From assembly GCA_905215965.1 (NCBI GenBank), contig CAJMSD010000003.1, forward strand, positions 124,001 to 188,000: a DNA stretch of 64,000 nucleotides, given 5' to 3'. Under the pieces are notes generated by a model. The model was not told where the DNA came from, searched no databases, and worked only from the letters and a program-made list of their open reading frames with translations. Shown here piece by piece: positions 33,514 to 44,800 of the stretch (position 1 is the stretch's first letter; each line of letters starts with the position of its first letter). This DNA is from an uncultured bacterium (lineage in GTDB: Bacteria; Bacillota; Clostridia; Oscillospirales; Ruminococcaceae). A program made the translations under genes and the position numbers.

Positions 33514-36500
33514 ATGAAAAAATATCTGAAAAGGGGGTTGTCCGGAGCTTTATCGGTCATGCTGGCAGCATCAGCAGTGCAGTTCAATGTGCTGTATACC
33601 GGAGCTAAAGAGCTTGTTGAAGAGCTTACGGCAGAGATAAGCGACGGCGACGTAAACGGAGACGGCAAGACCGATTCCACAGATGTTACCGAGCTTGCCG
33701 AGCTTCTCGACAGTTCTGTCGGCAGCATTGATTCTTCCGGAAAGCTTTCGTACAATGTTTACCGCGACGACTTTATCGACGTGAAAGACCTTATGGCTGC
33801 AAAACAGCTCAGCGAGGGCGGTAAGCCGACTGTGCCGGAAGATGCTTCATCGGGGAATTCTTGCAGAATCGAAGTGACCGATGCAGAGTGCTGTCCCGGA
33901 GAACAGGTAAAGGTCGATGTAAATATCATCGACTGGGATCAGGAACTTGGAGCTGTCGAACTTATGATGGATTTCGACGACAGCCTTGAAGTTGCCGATA
34001 TTTCCTGTAAGGGCGATTATCAGTACGTCCTTGACGGAAACGAGCTGAAAATCTTCGGTATAACTTCTTTTGCCGAAGTCTACAGAGGTACTGTCGCAAC
34101 GCTTACATTTAATGTACCCGATACAGCCTACGGCGACTATGACGTGAAGATCCTTGAAGGCTCTGTTTATGACGAGCGGTTCAGAAAGTTCGATATCTCT
34201 ACGAAAGTCGGTCTTATTGCCGCCGACGTTACGGAAAGACCGCTCTATCTTTCGCCTTCATACACCAATAGCGAATCGCTCAGGCTTTCGTGGAGTATGC
34301 CCTATTGCAGCGGCAGCCTTGAAGGATATATTGTGTACCGTGACGGCGAGGAGATCGCAAGGACTACAGATCCTTGGTATTACGACGAAAACCTTGTAAC
34401 AGGTCAGAAATACGTATATGCCGTTCAGGCTTACGGAGCTGAAAATTACCTTTCAGCAAAGTCGAAAACTCTTACGGCTGCTCCGAAAGCTCCTGTTATC
34501 AGCGCGGTGACTTTCCCCGACAACGCTTCCGAAATAGGCGGAAAGAGCACCTATGTAAAGTGTTCCCTTGAAAATACGGTAGAAGCCAAGTCCTATTCGC
34601 TTACATACGTGGACGCGCAGAGCGAGACCCAGACTATCTACAGCAGCAGCGACCTTGCATTTTCCGCAGTCGATATCAAGTGGAATATAGGAAGCCTCCC
34701 AAGCGGAGATTACGACCTTACGTTTACCGTTACCGACAAGGACGGTGCTTCGGCAACAAAAACAGTCTCCGTTACCGTGGATACAACTCCGCCCGAGGAG
34801 ATATTCGGCTTCGACGTGTACGAGGACGAGCAGAAAACTCACCTTACATGGGGCATTGCCGCAGAAGCAAAGGTAGTCGGCTACAATATCTACAGAAGAA
34901 CGGAAACAGGCGCGTATACTCTTCACAAGTATATCGAGGGCAGAGAAACTCTTGAATATACGGACGAAAATCTTGAAGAGGGCGACGTTTACTTCTACAT
35001 GATGTGCGCCGTTGACAAATACGGTCAAGAGGGTATCTACTCCGAGGAGAAGAGCGCAGCCGCAAAGGGCGACGAGACTTCTCCAGAAATGACGCTTTTC
35101 CTCCCCGAGAGCGGAAACGTTCTCAGCCGCTTTGTAACAATCTCCCTCAAAGCCGAAGATAATATCGGCGTATCGTCAATTGCCGCGTTCATCTCTGAGG
35201 ACGACGGCGCAACATGGAACAAGCTCTTCGAGGGAAAGGGTTCTTCCGTAAACTACAGCTTTGATACGACCGCTTACGACGAGGCGCAGGTAAAAATAAA
35301 GGCTGTTGCCTACGACTATGCAGGCAACGAGAGCGACGCTCTTGTGCAGATATACGCTATCGACAATAAGGGACCTGCCGCGGTCGAGAATATTCGTTCT
35401 GTAGCCGTTACGGCAGTTACTGCTACTATCGGTTGGGACGACGTTCCCGACGACGATTTCAGCTACTTCAATGTCCGCTACGGAAAGACAGGCGACGAAA
35501 ACGTAAAGACCACATCTGTATACGGAACTCTGGGCGTAAACCTTACGAATCTTTCTCCCGATACAGAGTATACCGTTTCAGTTGCGGCAGTAGATATTTA
35601 CGGCAATACAGGCGAATATTCCGAGCCGTTCACATTTACAACGGCTTCCGATACGGTTGCTCCGGCAATTACGTCTATTCGTCCCGAACCGTATTACTAT
35701 TCGACAAGCATTCCGCTCGTTGTTACCGCACAGGACGACTTTTCAGTTTCAAAGGTAGTAATTCAGACAGCCGCCGAAATCGGCGAAGAGGCTGAATGGA
35801 CAAACGCTGCAGTTATCGAAAATACGGGAAGCGGACAGTATTTCAATCCCGCACACGAGCTTGACCTCAGCGGATTTAGCGACGGTAAGATATATGTCCG
35901 CGCCTACGCAGAGGATATTGCAGGAAATGTCGGCGAGCCTTCCCCTGCCTACGAGTATATCGTGGATAAAACAGCTCCGGAAGCTCCCGTTTCGCTTAAG
36001 GCTTCGTCAGATGCAAGCGAGATTCAGCTTATCTGGCAGGCTCACGAAAACAATATCGATTCAGTTTATTTCTCGCTCTACAGAAGCTCCGAAGAGGACG
36101 GAGAGTACACAAAGATTCTCGATAAGTCGAATACTCTCAACTACTACGACAGAACGGCAGAACCGGGAAACACCTATTATTACCGCCTTACAGCTATCGA
36201 CGCGGCAGGAAACGAAAGTGAAATGTCCGAAGCCGTATCGGCAGTCCTTGAAGAAGATACCGCAAAGCCCGAGGTAGTAAGCATCTCCCCTGCCGACGGC
36301 TCAATGGTCAGCAACGTATATAATAAGGTATCGGCTCTTGTAAGAGACAACGTAAAAGTCGGCTCTGTCACAATGGAATACAGACTTTCCGAAGAGGACG
36401 AGTACACCTCATTCTTACAGCTTGACGATGTAAACAGCTACTATACGGTTGCCGAGGGTACGCTCCCGAGAGCGGCTCTTGCAGGTGAAAGCGTTCAGAT

Positions 36501-39500
36501 AAGAATCGGTACGGTTGACGCTTCCGGCAACGCTTCCGACTATTCCGAGGTTACATATACCGTAAACAACGACGTAACGGATATTCTTACCGCGTCGGCA
36601 GAACAGCTTGAAGACTGCATAAAGGTAGCATGGACAGCCGAGGAAAACGATTCCACACAGGGCTACTACATCTACAAGAAGATAAATAACAGCGATTGGC
36701 AGAAAATTGCCGCAGTTACATACGATTCCGCAAACGAGGGCGCATATTCCTTCGAGGATACAAACGTGTATACGGCAGGAACTGTCACATATAAGATAGA
36801 ATCAAGCAGCGTAAGCGGTATCAAGGATACGCTTCAGGCAGCGGCAATTCAGGTTTATACAAATCCCGAGGCATCTCTCGATGTCGAGCCTGTACAGCAG
36901 CAGAATGTTGAGTATATCTTCGACGCTTCCGGCTGTAACGATTACTACGGCATCACCGATGTATCTATAGATTTCGGCGACGGCAGCACTGACAGCTCCG
37001 ATACGGCTGAAAGCGCAAAGTTTATCCACAAATACACCAAGACAGGCAAGTACACAGTTACACTTACCTGCACGAACGAACAGGGACTTACCTCAACTAT
37101 CGAGCAGCCTGTAGAGGTCATTGAGCGTACACTCATGGGCGAATCGACCGTCACTGTCAAGACAACAGAGGGCAAGGCTGCCGCAGGTATCTTCGTTTAC
37201 GTTGATATCGGAACCGAGCGTCAGACCAAGCTCAAAACAGACAACACAGGTTCAGTCACCTTTAAGACCGCAGCAGGTATCCACACTATCGGCGTTTACG
37301 GAGACGGCTACCTTCCTACCGAAAAGGACTGCACTATCCTTGCGGGCAGCGGTAATAAGTTCGACTTTACGGTAGTTGAAGAAGATATCGTAACAGCTGA
37401 TTTTACAGTCGAGAGAATGACTCTTGATGAGATAGTTGCGGCAGGTATCGACATTACGGCTCCCGAAAATCAGCACATCGTAGAAGTAAAGCTTGACGTT
37501 GAATACGCCGTTCACGAATCTCCATCTGCTCAGCTTACATATTATGTAAACAGCAGCGGTCAGGTAGTAGGCGGCGGAGGCGGCTGGGGCGGAAGCTGGA
37601 CAGGCGGAGGCTACGGCGGCGGCAGCGGAAGCGGTTCGGGCAGCGTTACAAAGCCTGTATATATCAGCCTTAACGAGGATAACGAGGTAGAAACGGTCAT
37701 CATGCTTACCGTGCCTGTTTCCGCAAGCTTCCTCAAGGAATTCTTCCACGCTCAGCTTACTATCTACAACAATGCGGATAAGCAGTATACGATCTCAGAA
37801 AACGAAGTGGAGCTTATGCTTCCCGAAGGACTTACTCTTGTTGACGTTGAAGCAAGCGACGACAGAATTGTGACCTATGACGTTATTGAGGGACAGTCCT
37901 CACGCACTATCGACTGGATAATCAGAGGCGACGAGGCAGGAGAATATCCTATCGAAGCTTCATATCACGGCGTTCTCGACAGATTCAACGAAGAAATAAA
38001 TGCCGTATTTTCAACAGATGAGCCTATCACCGTTTACGGCGAGACGGCAGTTTCCGTTGAAGTAAACGTTCCCGAAATGCTCTATGACAACCAGTTCATC
38101 TTCGAAGTAGCAATGACAAACAATTGTCCCGTAGACGTTTACTGTCCTTCCACCGATACAGGTACTGTAATTTCAAGCGCATTCGGAAATTCGGGCGGAG
38201 CAAAGCCTGTAATTTACCAGAGACATCTCCTCAAGGACGGCAAATACATAAGAATAATCAACAACGACGAGGTGTTCGATACACTCGAACCCGGCTACAC
38301 CTACAGCGTAGTATATAAAGCATCGGGAGTGTTCACAGGCATTGACGGTGCAGGCAAAAACGTATTCCACTCAAGCAGACTTGACCTTATCAAGGCTTCC
38401 ATCGAAGTCCTCAACAGCTCAAAGATACCCGTAACTCTCAATGTGGTAAAAATGATAGATTCTATCATACTAAACGAGATAAAGACTATCCCCGATTACG
38501 AGCCTGAAAAGCAGATAACCATTATAGTAACAAGCTCCGATACGAAGAAGTATCTCAGCGGAGCAACCGTTACAATGGGCAGCGTAACAAAGAAAACAGG
38601 CAGCGGCGGATATGTGTTAATGGATATTCCCGAGACTGCTCAGAGCATCAAGGTAAGCTGTAACGGCTACAAATCCAAAACAGTAACTCCCGGCGCGAAT
38701 TACGACGACGGACTTTATATCGTTGACCTTGAAACAGAAGAACCGAAAGACGACGGTTCGGGCCCGAACAATGTAGGAAATAAAACCGATTACGGCAACA
38801 TTGAGCTTCCCGAGGAGCTTGAAGGCGACCCGGAGGACGACGTAAATGAAATTACGGTAATGCCCGGAACTCTTACTTTCGGCGAATCTATGGAATTTGA
38901 ATTTTCCGATGATATTCCGCTTATCGGCGGAGAAACGCTTTCGCTCGGCGAGCTTAATCTTCCTATTGAGATAGAAGTTGACGAAGAGGGACATACAGGC
39001 TTCTCTATCGGTCTCGGCGACTTTGACTGGTCAAACAGCGATGATGATGACGACGAAGACGATCTTGTTTCCAAGTATAAGAAGCTCATTGAATTTGCCG
39101 AGCAGTATCCGTCTATCGGCGACTTTGTAGACGACGCAAAGAAAATGGGCGCATCGGTAAATCCGTTCAACGCAACGGCATCACATTCGATTTCGGCAGA
39201 CCTCAGCTTTGTAGCGGCATTTTACGGCACATACGACAAGACAAAGGGCTATGAACGTTCAATCGTCGAGGACGGCATCAGCTACGAGGGCAACATTGCT
39301 CTTACATTCGAATTCGAATACGGCTTCGGCACTCAGCTTGTAGTCGTATCAATCCCTGTTGCCATTGAGGTAACGATAGGAACAGAGCTTACGGTAGGTA
39401 CAAACTTTGAGATCTCATACAAGGACTATAAGTATAATTTCAACGGAAATCTCAAGCTTACAGGCGAGATCGAAGCAGAGGTCTTTGCAGGCGTGGGAGC

Positions 39501-41841
39501 AACAGGTATCTGTGCGGCAGGCGTTTACGGCAGCGCAGGTCTCGGAGTTGAATATACATTCGTTTCATCCGATAAGAGCGAGGAAGGTCTCAACAAGATA
39601 ACCTTCACATACGAAATAGGCGTAAGAGCCTACCTCGGACCATTTAAGGTCGAGCATTCGCTTGTAAGTCCCGACGACGACATAGTAATTTACGAAAAAC
39701 CAAAATCGGGTTCTACATCTGGCAATTCCAGCGGAGGAACAATGTCCTCCATGTTTGCGGCAATTTACGACAAATCAAATTACTCGTTGATGGACGAGGT
39801 TTATCTCAATACAGCAAGTACATGGAAAGGCTCGTCCGCAGAGACGGCGGCAGCTGCACAAGGCTGTGCGGAGCTACTCTCAATGGTCAATAATGCAGCC
39901 GGCGCAACAATGCACAAACTTGCGGTTGTCGGAGATAAGCTTGTGCTCGTCTACCTCGACAACGACAAAAACAGAGAAACAGTAAACGCAATGCGTCTTA
40001 TGTATACCGTTTACGACTCTGAATCAAAGACATGGAGTGAACCTGCACAGATCGATTCAAACGAAACAGGCGACTACGCTCCGAACCTCTGGACAGACGG
40101 TACCGATCTTTATGTTATTTATCAGGACAGCGCAGCAGTTCTTGACAAAAACGCAGATATCGACAGCTGGCTTGCATCGCAGAATATTGCGGCAGCTAAG
40201 TTTGATACGGCGTCAATGACTTTCGGCGAGGTCTCATACGTAACAAAGGATACAAACGTTCTCGACAGCGTACCTGTTATCACAGGAGAAAACGGCAAGA
40301 TCGCGGCAGTATGGGTATCGAACGAAGAAAACGATTACTTCGGCTCAAACGGCAAAAATAAGCTTATGTATTCCGAGCTTGGAGTCAGCGGCTGGTCCGA
40401 ACCGGAGGTGCTTCTTGCAAACCTCAATGCAGTAACGGGACTTAACGCAGGATTTGTAAATGAAAAATTCTGTGCCGTTTACACTATCGACAACGACAAC
40501 GACCTTACTACAACAAACGACAGAACTCTCAACGTAAGAAGATACGGCGAGAACGAATCATACGAGATAGACAAGGGCGACATCAGCTCGGCAAGATTTG
40601 CGGTATCACCCGAAACAGGCAAGCAGACGCTCTACTGGTACGGAAACTCAACTATCCGCATGACCGACAACCTTACAGTTGCAAAAGACGCAGTTGAAAA
40701 CGCTCCCGCATCAATTTCAAGCTCCTTTGTCATTGCAGGCAACAGAATCATCTGGTGCACAGGCGACGGCAAAGACAAATCCAATCTTTTTGAAATAGTA
40801 TACGATACCGAAAGCGGAAGCTGGGGCGGCGCTGTAAGACTTACGGAACAGGATATGTACATTGAAAATGTTGAAGCTGTTGAGTTCAACGGAGAGATAA
40901 TTTCCGTAATGAACCGCAACGACGTTAAAATAACAGAGGATGGCGTTGACGAAAACAACAGCATTGTATGGACATCTTTCACAGGCATCAATAATATTAC
41001 GGCAAACGGAGCATTCTTCCTGCAGAGCGATTACGCAAAGGGCAAGAAGCTTCCCGTCACGGTAAGCGTAACAAACAACGGCGAAAGCACCGTAAAATCA
41101 GTAACCTTAAATGTAACAAGCAGCAATGGCACAAACTGCGGAAGCACTACGGTTGACTGCGAGATACGTTCGGGCGAGTCCAAGCTCATCACTGTAGATG
41201 TCGATACAGCTCTTGCAGGCAAAACCGACAGCCTTACAGTAACGGTAAGCAGCAACATCAAGGACGAAACGGATACGGCAGACAACAGCGTTACGATCGG
41301 ATTTGGCTTTGCCGATATGTCGGTCACCACTTCCAAGATCGACAGCAATACTCTCAGCGTAAACGTTTCCAACAACGGTACGGCAAAGGGTAGCGCACAG
41401 CTCGTAATTTACGACTATGCAACAGGCGCAGAGCTTGAGACCTTCGAGCTTGCCGATATCAATGCAGGTTCATCTGTCACAAAGGATATCGACCTTACAA
41501 AATACATTGAAAAGTGCAAGAGCAATATCAAGGTAAGCGTTGTCTGCGACGGAGATACAAACGAGTACTCAAATTCCTGCATAGTATTCTCTGCAATGGA
41601 CGATGTAAAAACATATACTCTTGGCGACGTAAACGAAGACGGCTCGATTGACGCATCGGACGCATCACAGGTGCTTGCCGAGTACGCTTCAACAGCAACA
41701 GGCCACGCTCCTTCACTGAGTGAATCTCAGAGAAAGGCAGCAGACGTCAACATCGACGCAGCAGTTGACGCTATCGACGCTTCAAGAATTCTCGCATACT
41801 ACGCTTCTGCCGCAACAGGCGGAAACCCAAGCTTTAATTAA
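33514..41841 (+). CDS. 2775-residue secreted protein with terminal dockerin-like modules and a cohesin-like module
   Basis: Start supported by TGGAGG. Approximate order: signal peptide 1-33; dockerin-like 45-110 (GDVNGDGKTDSTDVTELAEL); cohesin-like beta module 118-240 (RIEVTDAECCPGEQVKVDVN, LGAVELMMDFDDSLEV, YRGTVATLTFNV); alternating FN3 and Ig-like modules 245-1120; PKD module 1120-1206 (IDFGDGST...KFIHKYTKTGKYTVTLTC); a carboxypeptidase-regulatory-like module to 1290; Gly-rich hinge 1350-1378; a second such module near 1675; an Asp-rich patch near 1845; a region of alternating hydrophobic strands 1880-2050; a beta-propeller-like region 2100-2480; CARDB-like modules 2495-2690; and a C-terminal dockerin 2702-2775 (LGDVNEDGSIDASDASQVLA). 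No catalytic motif seen. It looks like an adhesin or adaptor scaffold. Followed 18 bases later by an LRR protein gene, probably one transcript. Confidence 0.8.
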   Translation: MKKYLKRGLSGALSVMLAASAVQFNVLYTGAKELVEELTAEISDGDVNGDGKTDSTDVTELAELLDSSVGSIDSSGKLSYNVYRDDFIDVKDLMAAKQLSEGGKPTVPEDASSGNSCRIEVTDAECCPGEQVKVDVNIIDWDQELGAVELMMDFDDSLEVADISCKGDYQYVLDGNELKIFGITSFAEVYRGTVATLTFNVPDTAYGDYDVKILEGSVYDERFRKFDISTKVGLIAADVTERPLYLSPSYTNSESLRLSWSMPYCSGSLEGYIVYRDGEEIARTTDPWYYDENLVTGQKYVYAVQAYGAENYLSAKSKTLTAAPKAPVISAVTFPDNASEIGGKSTYVKCSLENTVEAKSYSLTYVDAQSETQTIYSSSDLAFSAVDIKWNIGSLPSGDYDLTFTVTDKDGASATKTVSVTVDTTPPEEIFGFDVYEDEQKTHLTWGIAAEAKVVGYNIYRRTETGAYTLHKYIEGRETLEYTDENLEEGDVYFYMMCAVDKYGQEGIYSEEKSAAAKGDETSPEMTLFLPESGNVLSRFVTISLKAEDNIGVSSIAAFISEDDGATWNKLFEGKGSSVNYSFDTTAYDEAQVKIKAVAYDYAGNESDALVQIYAIDNKGPAAVENIRSVAVTAVTATIGWDDVPDDDFSYFNVRYGKTGDENVKTTSVYGTLGVNLTNLSPDTEYTVSVAAVDIYGNTGEYSEPFTFTTASDTVAPAITSIRPEPYYYSTSIPLVVTAQDDFSVSKVVIQTAAEIGEEAEWTNAAVIENTGSGQYFNPAHELDLSGFSDGKIYVRAYAEDIAGNVGEPSPAYEYIVDKTAPEAPVSLKASSDASEIQLIWQAHENNIDSVYFSLYRSSEEDGEYTKILDKSNTLNYYDRTAEPGNTYYYRLTAIDAAGNESEMSEAVSAVLEEDTAKPEVVSISPADGSMVSNVYNKVSALVRDNVKVGSVTMEYRLSEEDEYTSFLQLDDVNSYYTVAEGTLPRAALAGESVQIRIGTVDASGNASDYSEVTYTVNNDVTDILTASAEQLEDCIKVAWTAEENDSTQGYYIYKKINNSDWQKIAAVTYDSANEGAYSFEDTNVYTAGTVTYKIESSSVSGIKDTLQAAAIQVYTNPEASLDVEPVQQQNVEYIFDASGCNDYYGITDVSIDFGDGSTDSSDTAESAKFIHKYTKTGKYTVTLTCTNEQGLTSTIEQPVEVIERTLMGESTVTVKTTEGKAAAGIFVYVDIGTERQTKLKTDNTGSVTFKTAAGIHTIGVYGDGYLPTEKDCTILAGSGNKFDFTVVEEDIVTADFTVERMTLDEIVAAGIDITAPENQHIVEVKLDVEYAVHESPSAQLTYYVNSSGQVVGGGGGWGGSWTGGGYGGGSGSGSGSVTKPVYISLNEDNEVETVIMLTVPVSASFLKEFFHAQLTIYNNADKQYTISENEVELMLPEGLTLVDVEASDDRIVTYDVIEGQSSRTIDWIIRGDEAGEYPIEASYHGVLDRFNEEINAVFSTDEPITVYGETAVSVEVNVPEMLYDNQFIFEVAMTNNCPVDVYCPSTDTGTVISSAFGNSGGAKPVIYQRHLLKDGKYIRIINNDEVFDTLEPGYTYSVVYKASGVFTGIDGAGKNVFHSSRLDLIKASIEVLNSSKIPVTLNVVKMIDSIILNEIKTIPDYEPEKQITIIVTSSDTKKYLSGATVTMGSVTKKTGSGGYVLMDIPETAQSIKVSCNGYKSKTVTPGANYDDGLYIVDLETEEPKDDGSGPNNVGNKTDYGNIELPEELEGDPEDDVNEITVMPGTLTFGESMEFEFSDDIPLIGGETLSLGELNLPIEIEVDEEGHTGFSIGLGDFDWSNSDDDDDEDDLVSKYKKLIEFAEQYPSIGDFVDDAKKMGASVNPFNATASHSISADLSFVAAFYGTYDKTKGYERSIVEDGISYEGNIALTFEFEYGFGTQLVVVSIPVAIEVTIGTELTVGTNFEISYKDYKYNFNGNLKLTGEIEAEVFAGVGATGICAAGVYGSAGLGVEYTFVSSDKSEEGLNKITFTYEIGVRAYLGPFKVEHSLVSPDDDIVIYEKPKSGSTSGNSSGGTMSSMFAAIYDKSNYSLMDEVYLNTASTWKGSSAETAAAAQGCAELLSMVNNAAGATMHKLAVVGDKLVLVYLDNDKNRETVNAMRLMYTVYDSESKTWSEPAQIDSNETGDYAPNLWTDGTDLYVIYQDSAAVLDKNADIDSWLASQNIAAAKFDTASMTFGEVSYVTKDTNVLDSVPVITGENGKIAAVWVSNEENDYFGSNGKNKLMYSELGVSGWSEPEVLLANLNAVTGLNAGFVNEKFCAVYTIDNDNDLTTTNDRTLNVRRYGENESYEIDKGDISSARFAVSPETGKQTLYWYGNSTIRMTDNLTVAKDAVENAPASISSSFVIAGNRIIWCTGDGKDKSNLFEIVYDTESGSWGGAVRLTEQDMYIENVEAVEFNGEIISVMNRNDVKITEDGVDENNSIVWTSFTGINNITANGAFFLQSDYAKGKKLPVTVSVTNNGESTVKSVTLNVTSSNGTNCGSTTVDCEIRSGESKLITVDVDTALAGKTDSLTVTVSSNIKDETDTADNSVTIGFGFADMSVTTSKIDSNTLSVNVSNNGTAKGSAQLVIYDYATGAELETFELADINAGSSVTKDIDLTKYIEKCKSNIKVSVVCDGDTNEYSNSCIVFSAMDDVKTYTLGDVNEDGSIDASDASQVLAEYASTATGHAPSLSESQRKAADVNIDAAVDAIDASRILAYYASAATGGNPSFN

Positions 41842-41859
41842 TTGGAAAGGAGTCTGAAA

Positions 41860-44800
41860 ATGAAAAATAAAGATAAAAAACTGCTTTCTCTGATATTAAG
41901 CGCTTCTGTAACGGCAGCTTCACTGCCAACGGGTGCAGTAAATATTTCTGCTGAAGACCATTCTGCCGATTTTTCGGCAGTGAATGAAGCTGTTCTTGCC
42001 GATACGGCAGACAGCGCACCGACAGTATCACCTCTTCTTCCCTCCGGCTTTAAGTCGGGGGCGGAAGAGACTGCAACAGAGGCAGCTGCCGAAGCTCCTA
42101 CAGAGGCTGCAACAGAAGCTCCTACAGAGATTGAGACCGTATACTTTGACTATACGATCACCGAAGAAGATACCGTAACCATCACAAAATATACCGGCAC
42201 AGCAACGGATGTTGTTATCCCCGAAACTATCGAGGGACTTCCCGTAACGGCTATCGGCACGGAAGCATTCTATAACACGACAGCAATAACTTCCGTAAAA
42301 ATCCCCGACACGGTTACAGCTATCGGCAAAAGCGCGTTCTATAACTGCGACGGGCTTAAAGAGGTAACGATTCCCGATTCCGTTGTAACCATATCGGACT
42401 ATGCGTTTTATTCATGCGGCTCGGTCATCACAGTGAATATGTCGAAGAATATCGAAACTATCGGTACATACGCATTTGCCGAGTGTGCTAATCTTCTTGC
42501 GATAGAGCTTCCCGAATCCGCAAAAAGCATCGGCAATAATTGTTTTTATAACGACGACGCGCTTTCAAGAATAGTTCTTCCCGACAACATTACAGTTGGG
42601 CAGGCTGCTTTCGCGGAGTGCGACGAACTTGAATATCTTAGTCTTCCCGATAATGCGACTTTGGCTTATCGTTCATTCTATGGCTGCGACAAGCTCAACA
42701 AGGTCATCTTTGAGGGCACAACGGCTGTACTTGAAAACGAAGTCTTCAAATACTGCCCGAATCTTCAGTATGTGGTATTCCCCGAAAAGCTCGATGCAAT
42801 TTCAGGATACTGCTTTGACGGCTGTTCGAAGCTTGCTTCAATTTCACTTCCGTCAACGGTAAAAACAATAGGCGAAGGAGCATTCAGGTCTTGCGGCGCA
42901 CTGAAATCAATTCAGCTTCCCGACGGAGTTTCGCTCGGAAACAGCGTGTTCTCATCATGCGGATCACTTTCCGAGGTAACTTTCAACGGACGCTGTGAAG
43001 CTATCGGAGACGCCTGTTTTGCATACACGGCTCTGACTTCAGTAACAATTCCTGAGGGCGTTAAGGAGCTTGGCGCTTCTGCATTTTACGAATGCAAAAA
43101 GCTTTCCGAGGTCGTATTTGACGGAGAGCTTGAAGCTATCGGCAGTACGGCTTTCTTACGCTGCTATGCGCTTACTTCCATGGTTATCCCCGATACCGTT
43201 ACATCAGTGGGAGCACAGGCTTTCCGCGAGTGTACGGGACTTAAATCCATAACCGTTCCCGACAGTGTTGAAACAATGGGCGGCGGCTGCTTCTATTATT
43301 GTACGGCTCTTACCGATGTAAAGCTTTCCGACAATATCACAGAGCTTGGCTTCAGTGACGCGGGCTTCTTCCAGAGCTGTACTTCACTTGAAAGCATTAC
43401 ACTTCCTTCAAAGCTTACAACTCTCGGCAAAGCTGTATTCCGCGACTGTACTAAGCTTACTTCGATAACAGTCCCCGATGGAGTTACTTCGATTCCTGAA
43501 ACGGCTTTCTACAATTGTAACTCGCTTACGGAAGTCAAGCTTTCCGACGAGGTCACATACCTTGGAAACTCCGCATTTGCATACTGTACTTCGCTTACCG
43601 AGGCAGTCCTCCCTGCAAAGCTTGAATCAACAGGCGAGAATGTTTTCCAGAACTGTAACAGCATCACATCGGTAACGCTCCCAATTAACATGAAGGTCGT
43701 TAGCCAGAGAATGTTCTACGGTATGCCAAATCTTACTGAGGTAATAATTCCCGAGGGCGTAACGGAGCTTTCGGCTCAGTCATTCTACGGCTGCAGCTCG
43801 CTTGAAGCTATTGTCATTCCTGATACGGTTATCGAAATCGGTTCGGGAGCATTCTACGGCTGTAAGCTTCTTAAAGAGATCTCGCTTCCGTCAGGACTTA
43901 CTACAATACGCTCCGAGCTTTTCAGAGACTGTACTTCCCTTGCCGAATTTACGATCCCGTCAGGAGTAACGGCAATAGAGGGTTCGGCGTTCTACAACTG
44001 CACTTCACTTACATCAATAACAGTTCCCGCAGGAGTTGAAACAATAGGCAGCTGGGCATTCGGAAGCTGTACTTCACTTGCCTCCGCAGAAATTCCCGAC
44101 ACAGTAACATCAATCGGTGAGGGAGCTTTTGCAAGCTGTACATCGCTTACGGAATTCACTATGCCCGATTCTGTCACAACACTGGGCGGTGCGGTATTTG
44201 AATTCTGCAGCTCGCTTGCAGATATCACCATTTCCGAGAACGTCACATCGCTTCCCCACAGAAACCACGGTTGGTACAACAGCTACCATAACGGTATGTT
44301 CGAGGGCTGTACTTCTCTTACAACAATTACGATACCCGAAAGTGTAACTTCGATTGGCTGCGAGACCTTTAACGGCTGTACTGCGCTTGAAGAAATAAAT
44401 CTTTCAACAAATATCACAGCAATAGGTGATTCTTCCTTTGCAAACTGTTCCGCGCTCAAGGAAATTACTATCCCTGCCGGAGTGACATTGCTTGATTCGT
44501 ATCTTTTCAGCAGTTGTCCTTCTCTTGCAAAGGTTGAATTTGCCAAGGGTTCGCTTCTTACAAGAGTAAATCCCAGAGTATTTTCCGACTGTACTTCTCT
44601 TACGGGAATAACTCTTCCAAAAACGGTTACATATATCGATTACGAAGCTTTCATCGCTTCGGGACTTGAAGAGATAACACTTCCCGACGCTGTCGATACA
44701 ATGGGCTACAGAGTATTCCAGAACTGCGCTTCACTTAAATCTGCAAACGTTCCTGCTGCACTTGCAGCTCTTCCCGAATCTACCTTCAATAATTGCAGCG

